NCBI GenBank assembly: GCA_000381585.1
Contig: KB906735.1
Span: 19,555-83,554 of the forward strand
Length of the DNA stretch: 64,000 bases
Direction: 5' to 3'
Source of the DNA: Acidobacteriaceae bacterium KBS 83
Lineage (GTDB): Bacteria; Acidobacteriota; Terriglobia; Terriglobales; Acidobacteriaceae
Positions within the stretch are counted from its first letter, which is position 1. The number at the start of each line of letters is the position of its first letter. A program made the position numbers and the translations under genes. The notes below the pieces were generated by a model. It was given only the letters and a program-made list of their open reading frames with translations. It made no database searches and was not told the origin of the DNA. This document shows positions 29,146 through 38,293 of the stretch, piece after piece.

Positions 29146-31101
29146 ATGCAGGAATCGAAGACGCTCCACGCCCGCATACTTTCGGGAAGCTTTGTGCTGC
29201 TTCTCGGGTCTGGGCTGACGGCGGGGATAAATTTCGCGTACAACGTTGCGATTGCGCGATTCCTGGGTCCTACAGCGTTCGGCCACGCGACGGTTGCCTA
29301 CACCCTTCTCACCCTGATGTCCGCGGTGACCCTGTCCTTTCAGATTGTCCCCGCGAAGGTCGTAGCGCAGCAGAGCACTCCGGAAGCGAAGAGCGCGGCA
29401 TACCGAGACTTCCATCGTGGCGCATGGGGATGCGGCCTCCTGGTTGCATTCCTTCTGGTGCTGTTTCAGGCGCAGGTCGCCAGTTTCCTCAAGCTGCCCA
29501 GTCCGGTTCTGGTGGTTCTGATCGCCGTAGGTGCTGCCTTCTATGTTCCACTTGGCAGCCGTCGTGGGTTCATCCAGGGAGCCTATGGTTTCCGCTCTCT
29601 TTCGGCGAGCCTGGTTCTGGAAGGGCTGGTTCGGCTTTTCGGATCGCTGCTGATGGTCATGTTGGGAGCGGGGGTCAACGGAGTCGTCGCAGCCAATGCC
29701 GCCGCTATGGCGGTGGCCTATTTCGCTGCCGCACCCAAGCTGGCGCCGCCGGTTCCCAGCCATATCCACTTCCGCTATGCGCTTCGTGAATCGGTGCAGG
29801 CCCTCGTCTTCTTCGCCGGCCAGGTGCTCATCAACAACTGCGACATCGTCCTGGTAAAGCATTTTTTCTCACCTGCATTGGCAGGTCTGTACGCTGCAGT
29901 GGCAATGGTTGGACGAGTCATCTTCTCCTTTTCGCAAGCAGTCGTAAACAGCATGTTTCCGCTGGTGGCCGGCACCGGCGATGAAGAGAGGAGAGATCTT
30001 AAAGTCATCGCAACCTCGCTCCTGCTGGTGTTGAGTATCGGTTGCAGCGTGGCACTTACTCTCCGTTTCGCTCCTGCCAGCATCTGGACCTCCTTCTTTG
30101 GACCAGGATTTGCCGTAGCCGGGATCTACGGCATGCCATATCTCTTGTCGCTGTATGCAGTCACGACGACCCTCTATTGCCTTAGCGTCGTCGTCATCAC
30201 TTATGAAATGTCCTACAAGATCGCGAATACCAGCTGGATCCAGTTGGGGTTCAGCGGCGTTCTGGTCGCAGGCATCTCTGTGTTTCATTCTTCCTTGCGA
30301 GAAGTGATCCTGGTGCAACTGGTCCTGATGGGCTCCCTTCTCATTCTTGTAGCGTTGCCAATCCTGTTCAACGCCTTGGTGGTGGCGGAGCGCATGCCAC
30401 GCATCAGCGGCGGCCGGCCAATCAGACTGATCCAACCGGTCACAGAAGACGAAGCAATCGCGGAATTTTTGAAGAGCGAATTCTATCGCCCCGTCTTCCG
30501 TGATTATCAGGAAATGATGCAGAAAATCGTGACCAATCCGAATCTCGAAGACCCTGTCGAAAACGCCAAGCGCCGAGCCTTGTTTTTCATTCGCCACTTC
30601 GCCTTATGGAAAGAACTTCCCGTGGATACGGAATGGTATGAGGTCGAGATTGGTGAAGCGGATCTTGAAAAGATCCGGGTATTTCCGCGTGCTCAATGGC
30701 GCAACTTTGCACCGCGAACCTTCTCCATCATTGAAGTCGCGGAACGTATGCGCAAGCGCCAGGGAACGGACACCAGCGCGTTCCAGTCCAAGATCGAGAC
30801 TATCGGTAGCCGGCTGCTCCAACCGGACGCCAACTTAGGTACTGTGCTCCTCATTGGCGTGAACGAAAACGAGCCATTAACAATTCTGGATGGCAATCAC
30901 CGGCTCGTCGCATCCATGCTGACATCGCCGCGCAGAACGCAGAGACTCAGGTTTCTCTGCGGATTTTCTCCGAAAATGACAGAGTGTTGCTGGTATGAGA
31001 CGAACCTGGCAACCCTCTTCCGTTATGGGAAAAATGTCTTGAAGCATCTTGTACGTGATCACGAAGCTGAGCTTGATCGCTTGTTGCAGCGCGCAGGATA
31101 G
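29146..31101 (+). CDS. Wzx-like polysaccharide flippase fused to a ParB/Srx-like domain
   Basis: From ATG 29146 the protein has 651 residues. Residues 1 to about 425 hold 12 or more hydrophobic helices and the SGSFVLLLGSGLTAGINFAYNVAIARFLGP start typical of MATE/Wzx-family lipid-linked glycan flippases. The remaining roughly 225 residues are soluble. They contain PVFRDYQEMMQKIV, then LTILDGNHRLVASML (about residues 580-594), which matches the GxHR signature of the ParB/sulfiredoxin fold. Flippases normally end after the last helix, so the tail is unusual. A STAS protein, proline-rich protein and kinase follow in the same direction. Confidence 0.8.
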   Translation: MQESKTLHARILSGSFVLLLGSGLTAGINFAYNVAIARFLGPTAFGHATVAYTLLTLMSAVTLSFQIVPAKVVAQQSTPEAKSAAYRDFHRGAWGCGLLVAFLLVLFQAQVASFLKLPSPVLVVLIAVGAAFYVPLGSRRGFIQGAYGFRSLSASLVLEGLVRLFGSLLMVMLGAGVNGVVAANAAAMAVAYFAAAPKLAPPVPSHIHFRYALRESVQALVFFAGQVLINNCDIVLVKHFFSPALAGLYAAVAMVGRVIFSFSQAVVNSMFPLVAGTGDEERRDLKVIATSLLLVLSIGCSVALTLRFAPASIWTSFFGPGFAVAGIYGMPYLLSLYAVTTTLYCLSVVVITYEMSYKIANTSWIQLGFSGVLVAGISVFHSSLREVILVQLVLMGSLLILVALPILFNALVVAERMPRISGGRPIRLIQPVTEDEAIAEFLKSEFYRPVFRDYQEMMQKIVTNPNLEDPVENAKRRALFFIRHFALWKELPVDTEWYEVEIGEADLEKIRVFPRAQWRNFAPRTFSIIEVAERMRKRQGTDTSAFQSKIETIGSRLLQPDANLGTVLLIGVNENEPLTILDGNHRLVASMLTSPRRTQRLRFLCGFSPKMTECCWYETNLATLFRYGKNVLKHLVRDHEAELDRLLQRAG

Positions 31102-31172
31102 ATTTGCAGGCGCTGAGTTAAAAAACGAAGATCTTAGCGGTGACTAACAGGAACAAATAATAGGGAGTGAAT

Positions 31173-31550
31173 ATGACAATTCGAAAGCGGCCCGTGGCAG
31201 TGTTGCAATTGCCGGAGCAATTTACGAGGAAAGACGCGCGGACTTTTACAAGGGAGGTCGAGCGCTCGATGACCACGACTCGTCCCTATCTTGTGCTCGA
31301 TTGCTCGAATATCCGTCATATGGACAACTCTGTAGTTCGATTGCTGCTGCACTGCCTCGAGGAGGCCATGAAACGGAATGGTAACGTCAAACTGGCCGGC
31401 ATTCCTCCGGCAACGAATCCAAGATTCGGAACGAACGGAGCGAATCGTCTTTTCGAGATTTTTGACACCACTGCGGACGCCGTAAACAGTTTCCACGAAC
31501 TGCCCTTCGAAGATATGTCTCAGGCGGACAAGTCGGAAAGTGCAGCGTAA
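31173..31550 (+). CDS. STAS-domain protein (anti-sigma-factor-antagonist-like)
   Basis: The 125-residue protein is a single STAS domain: YLVLDCSNIRHMDNSVVRLLLHCLEEA followed by GNVKLAGI, aligned by eye with SpoIIAA-type proteins. In these, Ser in MDSSG is phosphorylated; here the matching position is Asn (MDNSVV), though a Ser follows. ATG 31173 follows a GGGAG ribosome site. STAS proteins bind anti-sigma factors or sense small molecules. It lies 71 bp behind the flippase-ParB gene. No anti-sigma kinase is encoded nearby, so the partner is unknown. Confidence 0.85.
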   Translation: MTIRKRPVAVLQLPEQFTRKDARTFTREVERSMTTTRPYLVLDCSNIRHMDNSVVRLLLHCLEEAMKRNGNVKLAGIPPATNPRFGTNGANRLFEIFDTTADAVNSFHELPFEDMSQADKSESAA

Positions 31551-31604
31551 TTGATTTTGATTCGGAATAAGATGCTCAGGTATTCGCGTGTCCATAAGGG
31601 CTCG

Positions 31605-32060
31605 ATGAGGAGCGCGGCTCATTTCTTCCGGCGGCAGATAGCCATCACCCTGGTAGCCTTTCTTGCTGTGCCGTTTGCAGGATGTGTGCCGGCGCTCGGG
31701 CAGCAGACAGCTCCCAGTCAACCTGTGGAGAGTTTGCCTCCACCTCCGGCACCATCGCACAATGACGCGCCGGCGGCGGGTGCGAATCAGACCCCGGGTG
31801 ACAATCCACCCGCCAACGTGCCGAACACTCCCCAGGGACAACAACAGGGCGAAATTCCGGCGCCCGTCGGTACAGCCGTTGCGCCATACGAGAAGGGTAT
31901 TGGAGTCGCCGCGTCTCGGCCTGCCGGTGCCGTGATCGCTCCGGCAAAACAGAAGAGGTCACGCTCTTTCATGATCAAAGTTGGCGTGCTGATAGGTGCG
32001 GCAGTCGCCGTTGGCACAGTTGTGGGGCTATCTGTTGCCAGCCCCAGCCGACCCCACTAG
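31605..32060 (+). CDS. Proline-rich envelope protein with C-terminal membrane helix
   Basis: The 151-residue product has an N-terminal hydrophobic export segment ending FAGC, which may be a lipobox. A Pro/Gln/Ala-rich, probably disordered middle (about residues 35-120) follows, then a glycine/valine-rich helix (MIKVGVLIGAAVAVGTVVGLSV) before the stop. Start choice is uncertain: TTG 31551, ATG 31572 and ATG 31605 are in frame. I prefer 31605 because it puts the signal at the N-terminus. No family recognised. It lies between the STAS and kinase genes on the same strand. Confidence 0.6.
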   Translation: MRSAAHFFRRQIAITLVAFLAVPFAGCVPALGQQTAPSQPVESLPPPPAPSHNDAPAAGANQTPGDNPPANVPNTPQGQQQGEIPAPVGTAVAPYEKGIGVAASRPAGAVIAPAKQKRSRSFMIKVGVLIGAAVAVGTVVGLSVASPSRPH

Positions 32061-32114
32061 TACGAACTCCGCAATCCCCGGTTTTTATACATCGATAAGA
32101 GTAGTGGGAGCACG

Positions 32115-32837
32115 ATGATGCAACGACGCGCCAAAGACAGGCAACCTATCTTCGTAAGCTTTTCGGGCATGGATGGTGCTGGAAAGAGCACTCAGATCCA
32201 GAGCCTTCGCACGCGGTTGATGGAGGCCGGCTTGCGGGTTTCGTTGATTACCTTCTGGGACGACATTGCGCGACTTACCCACTTGCGCGAAGTAAGTGGA
32301 CATACTCTGTTCAAAGGCGACAAAGGCGTAGGATCGCCCGATGCGCCAATCAATCGGCGTGACAAAAATGTCCGGTCCGCGCCGATGACGCTCGTAAGGT
32401 ATTTTCTTTATCTCCTGGATGCGATCTCCCTGCGCTCGGTCGTGAAGAAAGCGCTGCGATCGGATGCAGATTTCATTATTTTCGATCGATATGCATACGA
32501 CGAACTCGCAAATCTGAATCTGCACAATCCGATAGCTCGAGCATACGTACGGCTCGTCATGATCCTGGTGCCTCGGCCGCATGTCAGCTACTTGCTGGAT
32601 GCGGATCCGGTGCAGGCTCGCGCTCGAAAACCTGAGTATCCAATCGAATTTCTACACTTCTCCCGCGCTTCGTATATGACGCTCAACGGCCTCATCGGAG
32701 GAATGACGGTCATTCCTCCGATGCCAGTCCAGGATGTCGAGCGGGACGTATTGCAGCACGCATCAAAGCACCTTCCCTCGTTCAAGAATCACAATGAACT
32801 CACCGAACACTTTGCAGGTGGGCCTGATCGCAATTAG
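32115..32837 (+). CDS. Thymidylate-kinase-like P-loop protein
   Basis: The 240-residue protein has the P-loop FSGMDGAGKST (residues 15-25), the substrate-side DRYAYDELAN motif (about 123-132) and a C-terminal half that fits the thymidylate kinase fold. The segment between the P-loop and DRY is longer and more basic than in standard dTMP kinases, and the usual FTREP loop is absent. It may therefore phosphorylate something other than dTMP. It is last in the run of genes that starts with the flippase-ParB fusion. A housekeeping tmk would normally lie elsewhere. Confidence 0.7.
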   Translation: MMQRRAKDRQPIFVSFSGMDGAGKSTQIQSLRTRLMEAGLRVSLITFWDDIARLTHLREVSGHTLFKGDKGVGSPDAPINRRDKNVRSAPMTLVRYFLYLLDAISLRSVVKKALRSDADFIIFDRYAYDELANLNLHNPIARAYVRLVMILVPRPHVSYLLDADPVQARARKPEYPIEFLHFSRASYMTLNGLIGGMTVIPPMPVQDVERDVLQHASKHLPSFKNHNELTEHFAGGPDRN

Positions 32838-33265
32838 CTCCTACGGCAACTTGTCGCCACAGTGGAAATGGCGCGCCTTGCAAATCCTGCTAACAATTGA
32901 TTCCGCGTAGTCTGGCCGCCATAGCCCTAAGCGCAACAGAGCCGTATCAATCTAGGCTAACTTTCTGCTGAGAGCTTTCCTCTTTATCCCGTGATGATGC
33001 AACGAGTTCTTCAAGTAACAATTTGTCCGTTACAGTAAAGAATTCACAATTCCCTGCGCTGGACCGCCACGGAATGCTTGTCCCTCGAAGGTTTTTCGTT
33101 CTGCTGAATATCAGTATTGCCCGCGATAACTGCAGGTATTATTCTTTCCTCGCTGCTTCACTCCCTCGGAACCAGTCACGACAGTGCCGGGCCGCGCATT
33201 TGAGAATCTCCCTTGGGGAACTCTCGTAAGTCGCGATGCGCACTCGGAAAGAACCGAGGCGAGTT
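32838..33265. other. Intergenic region, about 430 bp, no gene seen
   Basis: No frame here has a good ribosome site or protein-like composition. An inverted GTAAC/GTTAC pair with a 9-base spacer lies near 33018-33036 and faintly resembles the regulatory half-site seen elsewhere, but lacks its GCAA part. Otherwise I see nothing. Confidence 0.4.
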
Positions 33266-33950
33266 ATGAAGGTCGTTCCTTGCATCGTCCTGACACTCGC
33301 GGCATCCGCGCCTGCATTCGCAACTGTTAGCGTCAGCAGCCCGACAAATGGCGTGATCGTCACTTCGCCGGTTCATTAAGTTGCGACGGCTACGACGAGT
33401 ACATGCTCAAAAGGTGTAGCCTCCATGGGAATTTACGTAAACAACACCCTTGTTTACGTAGTGAACGCCACGACGCTGGACCCAGCTGAATCTGGCCACC
33501 CAGGTGACCGTGACCGGATCGAACGGCAGCATGTATACCCTGTCGCCGAGCGGTGGAACGCAAAGTATCAGCCCCACGACGACGACTACCTATACCGCGG
33601 ACGCGACAGGATCTGGAGGCAGCGCCTCAGCCAACACGACGGTGACAGTTGCTGCCGCAGGTAGCAGTAATCCGACGATGCTTCGTCATCCTGGATAGAA
33701 AGCTACGGAGACATGAGCCGGTATAACTTCCTGACGACGCTTCATTGCGATTTGAAACCGACCGCCCCGGGAGCCCATTCCGGCGATGTCGCTGCCGCGA
33801 AAGGCTTCGGCGCCCAAAATCGGCTTCCGCGTGCCGAATATGGTCATCTCGCCTTTCACCCGACGGCATTACGTCTCTCACATCCCGATGGATCACACCG
33901 CGTTCATCAAGTTCGTCGAAGCCCATGGTCGTAGGTCAAGAGTGCGCATT
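33266..33950 (+). pseudogene. Decayed Ig-like/phosphoesterase gene
   Basis: Pieces of one gene remain in order but in different frames. ATG 33266 begins a signal-like peptide and an Ig-like start (ATVSVSSPTNGVIVTSPVH), broken by TAA at about 33377. At about 33504-33670 one Ig-like unit of the phosphoesterase type remains (VTVTGSNGSMYTLSPSGGTQSI). At about 33748-33815 HCDLKPTAPG through GFGAQ matches the C-terminal region of the intact enzyme at 12255-16064. One extra base then shifts frame, after which IGFRVPNMVISPFTRRHYVSH and PMDHTAFIKFVE follow. Nearly the whole catalytic core is deleted, so it cannot be functional. Confidence 0.85.
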
Positions 33951-33999
33951 TTTTTGCACAAGTGAGTGCCTTGAGTGGTGTTTCTAACTTCGGCACCCG

Positions 34000-35253
34000 T
34001 CAGCGGCAGGCCATGTCAGATCTTTGCGCGAGACCTAATGCGAACGCCCGCCGGAAGATGGCGTCCACTGTAGCGCCCGCGTCGGCCCAACGGGTGCCAA
34101 GTACGCTCGATGCCGCGGCCTTCGAAAGAGTTGCGAAGTCAGGCTGTCTCACCACGGACGAGAGCTCATTCACCAATGCCTGCGGGTAAGCCTCGGCATA
34201 ACGAATGAATGGATTGTCCAGCACCATGCGGTTCTGTTCAGCATCATTCACCACGGGGATGCACCCGGCCGCCAGCATTTCGTGTGGCACAAGCGATACG
34301 TTTGTCAGGGACAGGCTGAGTCCCGCGAAGCATTGGTTGTAAATCCGATTGAGCTGCTCGGGAGAAACGCGGCCGTGATCGTGACAGCGAAAGGGCAGCC
34401 TTCCCATCCGTTCGCCATAGATATGCAGTTCAACCTCCGGGTGCTGCGCCGCAAACAGCTCCATCGTCATCAGACCCAATTCAAACCCTCGCCTTGCGGC
34501 ATCAGGGCGCGCATAGAAAACAACGCCGTTGCGCTGCTTTCCGGGCAGGACTGAATACGCGGCCGTATCGCAACCGAAGTCAAAAGAGTCTGCCTGCATG
34601 GCAAATTCCGAGCTCAGTTTGGCTGCTAGCCACTTGCCTGCTGTAATCGCATGAAACCCCATGCGATACGTATTCTCGGCGAGCAGGCTCAAAGCCCCGA
34701 CTGGGGTGAACCAGGGTTCGTAATCTTGGACGAAGTAGAAGCGCTTGCCGCGTGACGGTGCATTGTAGACCGGGTACGCCGTCGCCCACGACGTGGCGAC
34801 GATGCCGTGCGCATCATCCATTCCGTCGGCATCGAGCACACGTATCGGCCCCCGAAAGCCATACGCCTCACGCGCGATCACCGAATAGTACTCCGGGTCT
34901 CCGCCATACACATTGTAGAAATAGACGCGATTCTTATAGCCATGTGCTTCGAGGTAGCGAATCATCCGGAAGATCGTCGTGTGCCCGCCGGAGTTCGGCC
35001 CCGCCGGAATGGTCACCCAGTTCAGAATCGGTGACTCATCTCCCCGAATTGGCAACATCTGAACTACGGGCGGCTGAGACAGATCTGCAGCCAGCACGTC
35101 CGGTCGAAGCACTGGAAAAGGCGCTGACTTCGGCGCGAGCCTGTCTGCTGCAACCGCGCGCATCCGCGTGATCAAGCCGGATGCACCGGCCGCCGCCAAG
35201 ATACGACGTGTTTGCCGCCAGCCGCGCGCGAGCTGTCTCGTCGTCAAGGTCAC
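34000..35253 (-). CDS. Glycosyltransferase, WsaF-like rhamnosyltransferase family
   Basis: The 417-residue protein starts at GTG 35253. Segments typical of the WsaF-like GT4 relatives are visible: WVTIPAGPNSGGHTTIFRMIRYLE (about residues 78-101), RFYFVQDYEPWFTP (about 168-181), FDFGCDTAAYSVLPG, VVFYARPDAARRGFELG, and a donor-side LTNVSLVPHEMLAAGCIPVV. WsaF transfers rhamnose in S-layer glycan synthesis; the donor here is not certain. It lies 38 bp downstream of the GT2 gene and is likely in one operon with it. Confidence 0.82.
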   Translation of the reverse strand: MTLTTRQLARGWRQTRRILAAAGASGLITRMRAVAADRLAPKSAPFPVLRPDVLAADLSQPPVVQMLPIRGDESPILNWVTIPAGPNSGGHTTIFRMIRYLEAHGYKNRVYFYNVYGGDPEYYSVIAREAYGFRGPIRVLDADGMDDAHGIVATSWATAYPVYNAPSRGKRFYFVQDYEPWFTPVGALSLLAENTYRMGFHAITAGKWLAAKLSSEFAMQADSFDFGCDTAAYSVLPGKQRNGVVFYARPDAARRGFELGLMTMELFAAQHPEVELHIYGERMGRLPFRCHDHGRVSPEQLNRIYNQCFAGLSLSLTNVSLVPHEMLAAGCIPVVNDAEQNRMVLDNPFIRYAEAYPQALVNELSSVVRQPDFATLSKAAASSVLGTRWADAGATVDAIFRRAFALGLAQRSDMACR

Positions 35254-35291
35254 CTATTTCATTCCCGGTCGGCGCGTCGGGGAACCATCAT

Positions 35292-36416
35292 TCATACCCC
35301 CACCCGCTGCCAGCGTTGTTTTCGTAGCCGGCGCCCGGCCCAGCGAATCGCCGCGGGCACGAGAAACACCTGCGAGCGATGGCATATCGTCGCACCCAGC
35401 CACTGCCGCCGTTTGAGCGCTCGGAACTCGGGCAGCTTGTGCGCGTCTTCCCAGGTCTCCAGCGCAAATTGCACCAAACCTTGCACTTGCTCGTCTTCTG
35501 CGCGCCCGTGATCATACATGCGGCATGCGTCCCAGAGTGCTTCCTTTGCGAGCGCCCGATCGACGTCCTGCCGAAGCTCTTCCTTAGCATCCGACCTCTC
35601 GGAAGACAGCCGGATAAAGAAGTGAAATGCGGCTCTCCGTTCTACCATATCCACCAGGTTGCCCTGGAACTGCGTCCGCTGCATGCTGGCGCCATGCACG
35701 CGGTAAAAGGCCTGAGGCGCGCGCACATAGGCGATATTTGATACCGCTGCGATACGCAACCACATCTCGAGATCGCCACTGTGCGGCAGCTCTGGCCGGT
35801 AACCGCCGACAGCGCGTTGCACGCTGCTGCGAACCACAACTTCTGGCGAGGTGATGACGTTAGTGCCTGCGCGGCAGCGGCGCCTGATCCACTCCGATCC
35901 CTGGTAACGGATAGAACCCGCAGACCGCACCTCGCCGGAAGGTAATTGTTGCTCATCGTAAAAGTGGATGGCACGCCCATAGACCATGCCAACGCTCGGG
36001 TCGCGCTCCATGATACGAACGGCACGGCCCAGCGCTCCTGGCGAAAGGAGATCGTCTGCAGAAAGCAGCATGCAATACGGCGATTCTGACCAGCCGATCA
36101 GCCCTTCGTTATATGTAGCGATATGCCCTGCATTGGTTCCATGCCGGCGAAATTCTACCTGCGAGTATTCGTCAGCAAGCGCTGCACCAACCTCTGCACT
36201 ATCGTCTGGAGAAGCGTCGTCAAGTATCAGAATGCGCACGCTGACATCCCGCTGCTGAACAACGCTTTCAACGCAGCGGCGAAGATAGCGGCCGTATTTG
36301 TAGCAGGGGATCACAACATCCACAGTTGGCGCTGCATGGCCCGCGGCCCTCACCTCCGATACCGAAGGGGTTTCGCGCATCCCAACTTCGCCGGCCGATT
36401 CCAGTACAGAAGCCAT
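35292..36416 (-). CDS. Family 2 glycosyltransferase
   Basis: From ATG 36416 (GAGGAG about 12 bases upstream; TTG 36443 also possible) the protein has 374 residues. The GT-A fold is clear: VDVVIPCYKYGRYLRRCVESV, ILDDASPDDS, the LLSADDLLSPGALG metal motif (about residues 118-131), and GDLEMWLRIA in the acceptor region. The C-terminal about 120 residues are helical and basic. It shares an operon with the WsaF-like gene. Sugar specificity cannot be read from the sequence. Confidence 0.87.
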   Translation of the reverse strand: MASVLESAGEVGMRETPSVSEVRAAGHAAPTVDVVIPCYKYGRYLRRCVESVVQQRDVSVRILILDDASPDDSAEVGAALADEYSQVEFRRHGTNAGHIATYNEGLIGWSESPYCMLLSADDLLSPGALGRAVRIMERDPSVGMVYGRAIHFYDEQQLPSGEVRSAGSIRYQGSEWIRRRCRAGTNVITSPEVVVRSSVQRAVGGYRPELPHSGDLEMWLRIAAVSNIAYVRAPQAFYRVHGASMQRTQFQGNLVDMVERRAAFHFFIRLSSERSDAKEELRQDVDRALAKEALWDACRMYDHGRAEDEQVQGLVQFALETWEDAHKLPEFRALKRRQWLGATICHRSQVFLVPAAIRWAGRRLRKQRWQRVGV

Positions 36417-36723
36417 CGCTAAAAGAACTCCTCGTGGCTGCAAGGCGCGATCTCATGACCTTGCAGGTGTTTCCTGCTACGCGACCAACACCCGGCAAGC
36501 GTTTGACTTGGCAATGACATGATTGATCTCGAATGCGAGCGAACCGGGATACTCCGAAGCAAGCCTACAAGAGCGAAACGTCCCGGAAACTCCCCTGAGT
36601 GTCGTAGACGCCACGTTGAATTCTCTAAGGTCATCAGAATCGACATTGCAGGTAATGTACTACTGCATCTGGAATGCCAAACGGAGCGGCCCCATCCGCT
36701 GGCCGGATTCCGAGAATCGCCCC

Positions 36724-36761
36724 AAAAAAACTGCGGCGGAGCCGGGTTGCCGGTCTCCGCC
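36724..36761 (-). terminator. Rho-independent terminator of the beta-helix gene
   Basis: On the minus strand GGCGGAG-A-CCGG pairs with CCGG-CTCCGCC across a short loop, and GCAG plus seven T residues follow. It lies about 35 bp behind the stop of the gene at 36794-38293. The rest of the gap 36417-36793 holds no gene that I can support. Confidence 0.9.
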
Positions 36762-36793
36762 CAAAAAGCTGATGTTGATCAGCCCTACATCTG

Positions 36794-38293
36794 TCAACGA
36801 ACAACACCTGTAAGGTTCGTAGGAGTTCCTGGTGTTGGCGGTGCGCTCCCCGATGTGAGCTCGAACGCGCCGCGGTCCCAGACACCATCCGAACCCGGCC
36901 GCTGCGACCCGGCCGCATCCACGTTGAAGGGCGCGGCAAGCGTCATACCGTTGGAAACGTCCGCGATCTGGCTTGCCAGACGGAAGTTGCCTGCTGTCCA
37001 GTTCACAAATGGATTAGGTGCGCCAGTCGGTACAATGATGTCACTCGAGTTAGTCCCCGATTTGGGCGTGCCCGAATTCAAGTAGACATTATTGCTTTCA
37101 GTGAGACTTCCACCACAGGTCTGGAAGTCTATTCGGTCTCCCGGTGTGATTCCGTAAAACAAATTATTTTCCCAGACGAACGTGTCCGGATTCCCGTCAC
37201 AGTGCGTGCCCAGAGCTCCCGCGTAATCCGCGGTGTAATTGACGACATCATTTCCGATAAAGCGCAAATTTGTGCATTTGTTTCCAGGATTGATACAAGA
37301 GAAGATGCCGTTGGAGGGACCCGGGCGATTATCTCCCTGCGGGCGCCAGATGACGTTGTTGTAGATATTCCAGTTGCTTGCCTGACATCCCGTCAGACAC
37401 ACCCAGAGACCGGTGCCCTGAATGTCCTGAATGATGTTGCTATGAAAGTCCACCCCGGAAGCGGCTACTTCGGTATACCAAAGCTGCCCATGGCAGGTCG
37501 CAGAGGAAATGTTCTGCTTAATGTAACTGTTCTGGACAATAAAGGATGTCGTCCACGGTATCTTGAAGAAATCGCACCCGGTATCATGGAAGTAGGAGTG
37601 ATCGACGACGAAGTTATCGCAACCGCCACGGCACCGTATCTCCTCTTCCGAATAGGCACCATTGTTCGCGTCGCCTCCGCCCTGTATCTCGAAATAGCGG
37701 AAGGTCCAGTTCGGTGAACGATGCTGCCCGTCGTTGTTGTTCAGTCCAATATCGAAATCGCTGTCCTGTCCCTGCGAAGCAGTGATCTTCAGGCCGCAAT
37801 CCGAGGCCGACGTCTTCGTGCTCGGAGATATTCCGCAGCCTGGGACACCGGCAGCCCCCGGGCGGCCGTTCCCATCCAGAATCAGATAGCCCGGCTGTGG
37901 CGTATCTGTGCCGCCGTAGAACTCATCCCACACCGCTTGCCCGGAACCCATCGTGCCGGCATTCCAGCCTGCAGAGATGTCGTTGGAGCAGCCATCGGAC
38001 GATCGCCCGTAATCGTAACTCTGCGCCTTCTTAATGGTGATCGTACTCGTCCCGGAATTCGGTGTGTCAAACGTATATTTGCCATATTGCCCGTCTGCAA
38101 GATAGTACGTATCGCCCCGCACTAAGTTGGTGGGCAGATTCTTCATCCGGTTTGCCCAACTGGAACCGGAGCCGTCCCCCGCGCTCGTCGTTCCGACGGC
38201 ATGACAAGCAGCGAATGCCGCTTGCCCGGAGAAGATCACGATAGAAAAGAGTGTCGAAAAGAGGAATAAGACTGCACGGCTAAACATCTTCAT
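36794..38293 (-). CDS. Secreted right-handed parallel beta-helix protein (polysaccharide-lyase-like)
   Basis: The 499-residue protein has a signal peptide (MKMFSRAVLFLFSTLFSIV, cleavage near AAFA). The mature chain has many short strands with Asn-rich turns: FRYFEIQGGG, FVVDHSYFHDTGCDFF, FIVQNSYIKQN, WNIYNNVIWR, FVWENNLFYG, the pattern of pectate-lyase-like beta-helices. Several Cys pairs suggest disulfides outside the cytoplasm. The end PPTPGTPTNLTGVVR is a short Fn3-like linker tail. It may cleave or bind a glycan; no catalytic residues can be assigned. It has its own terminator, and a regulator-like half-site pair lies about 120-140 bp upstream. Confidence 0.8.
   Translation of the reverse strand: MKMFSRAVLFLFSTLFSIVIFSGQAAFAACHAVGTTSAGDGSGSSWANRMKNLPTNLVRGDTYYLADGQYGKYTFDTPNSGTSTITIKKAQSYDYGRSSDGCSNDISAGWNAGTMGSGQAVWDEFYGGTDTPQPGYLILDGNGRPGAAGVPGCGISPSTKTSASDCGLKITASQGQDSDFDIGLNNNDGQHRSPNWTFRYFEIQGGGDANNGAYSEEEIRCRGGCDNFVVDHSYFHDTGCDFFKIPWTTSFIVQNSYIKQNISSATCHGQLWYTEVAASGVDFHSNIIQDIQGTGLWVCLTGCQASNWNIYNNVIWRPQGDNRPGPSNGIFSCINPGNKCTNLRFIGNDVVNYTADYAGALGTHCDGNPDTFVWENNLFYGITPGDRIDFQTCGGSLTESNNVYLNSGTPKSGTNSSDIIVPTGAPNPFVNWTAGNFRLASQIADVSNGMTLAAPFNVDAAGSQRPGSDGVWDRGAFELTSGSAPPTPGTPTNLTGVVR

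Noticed and set aside
32115..32837. Housekeeping thymidylate kinase (tmk)
   Set aside because: The usual FTREP loop is absent and the neighbours are glycan genes, so I keep only the general kinase-like call.
33018..33036. GTAAC/GTTAC inverted pair
   Set aside because: It lacks the GCAA part of the half-site and no expressed gene starts nearby, so chance is likely.
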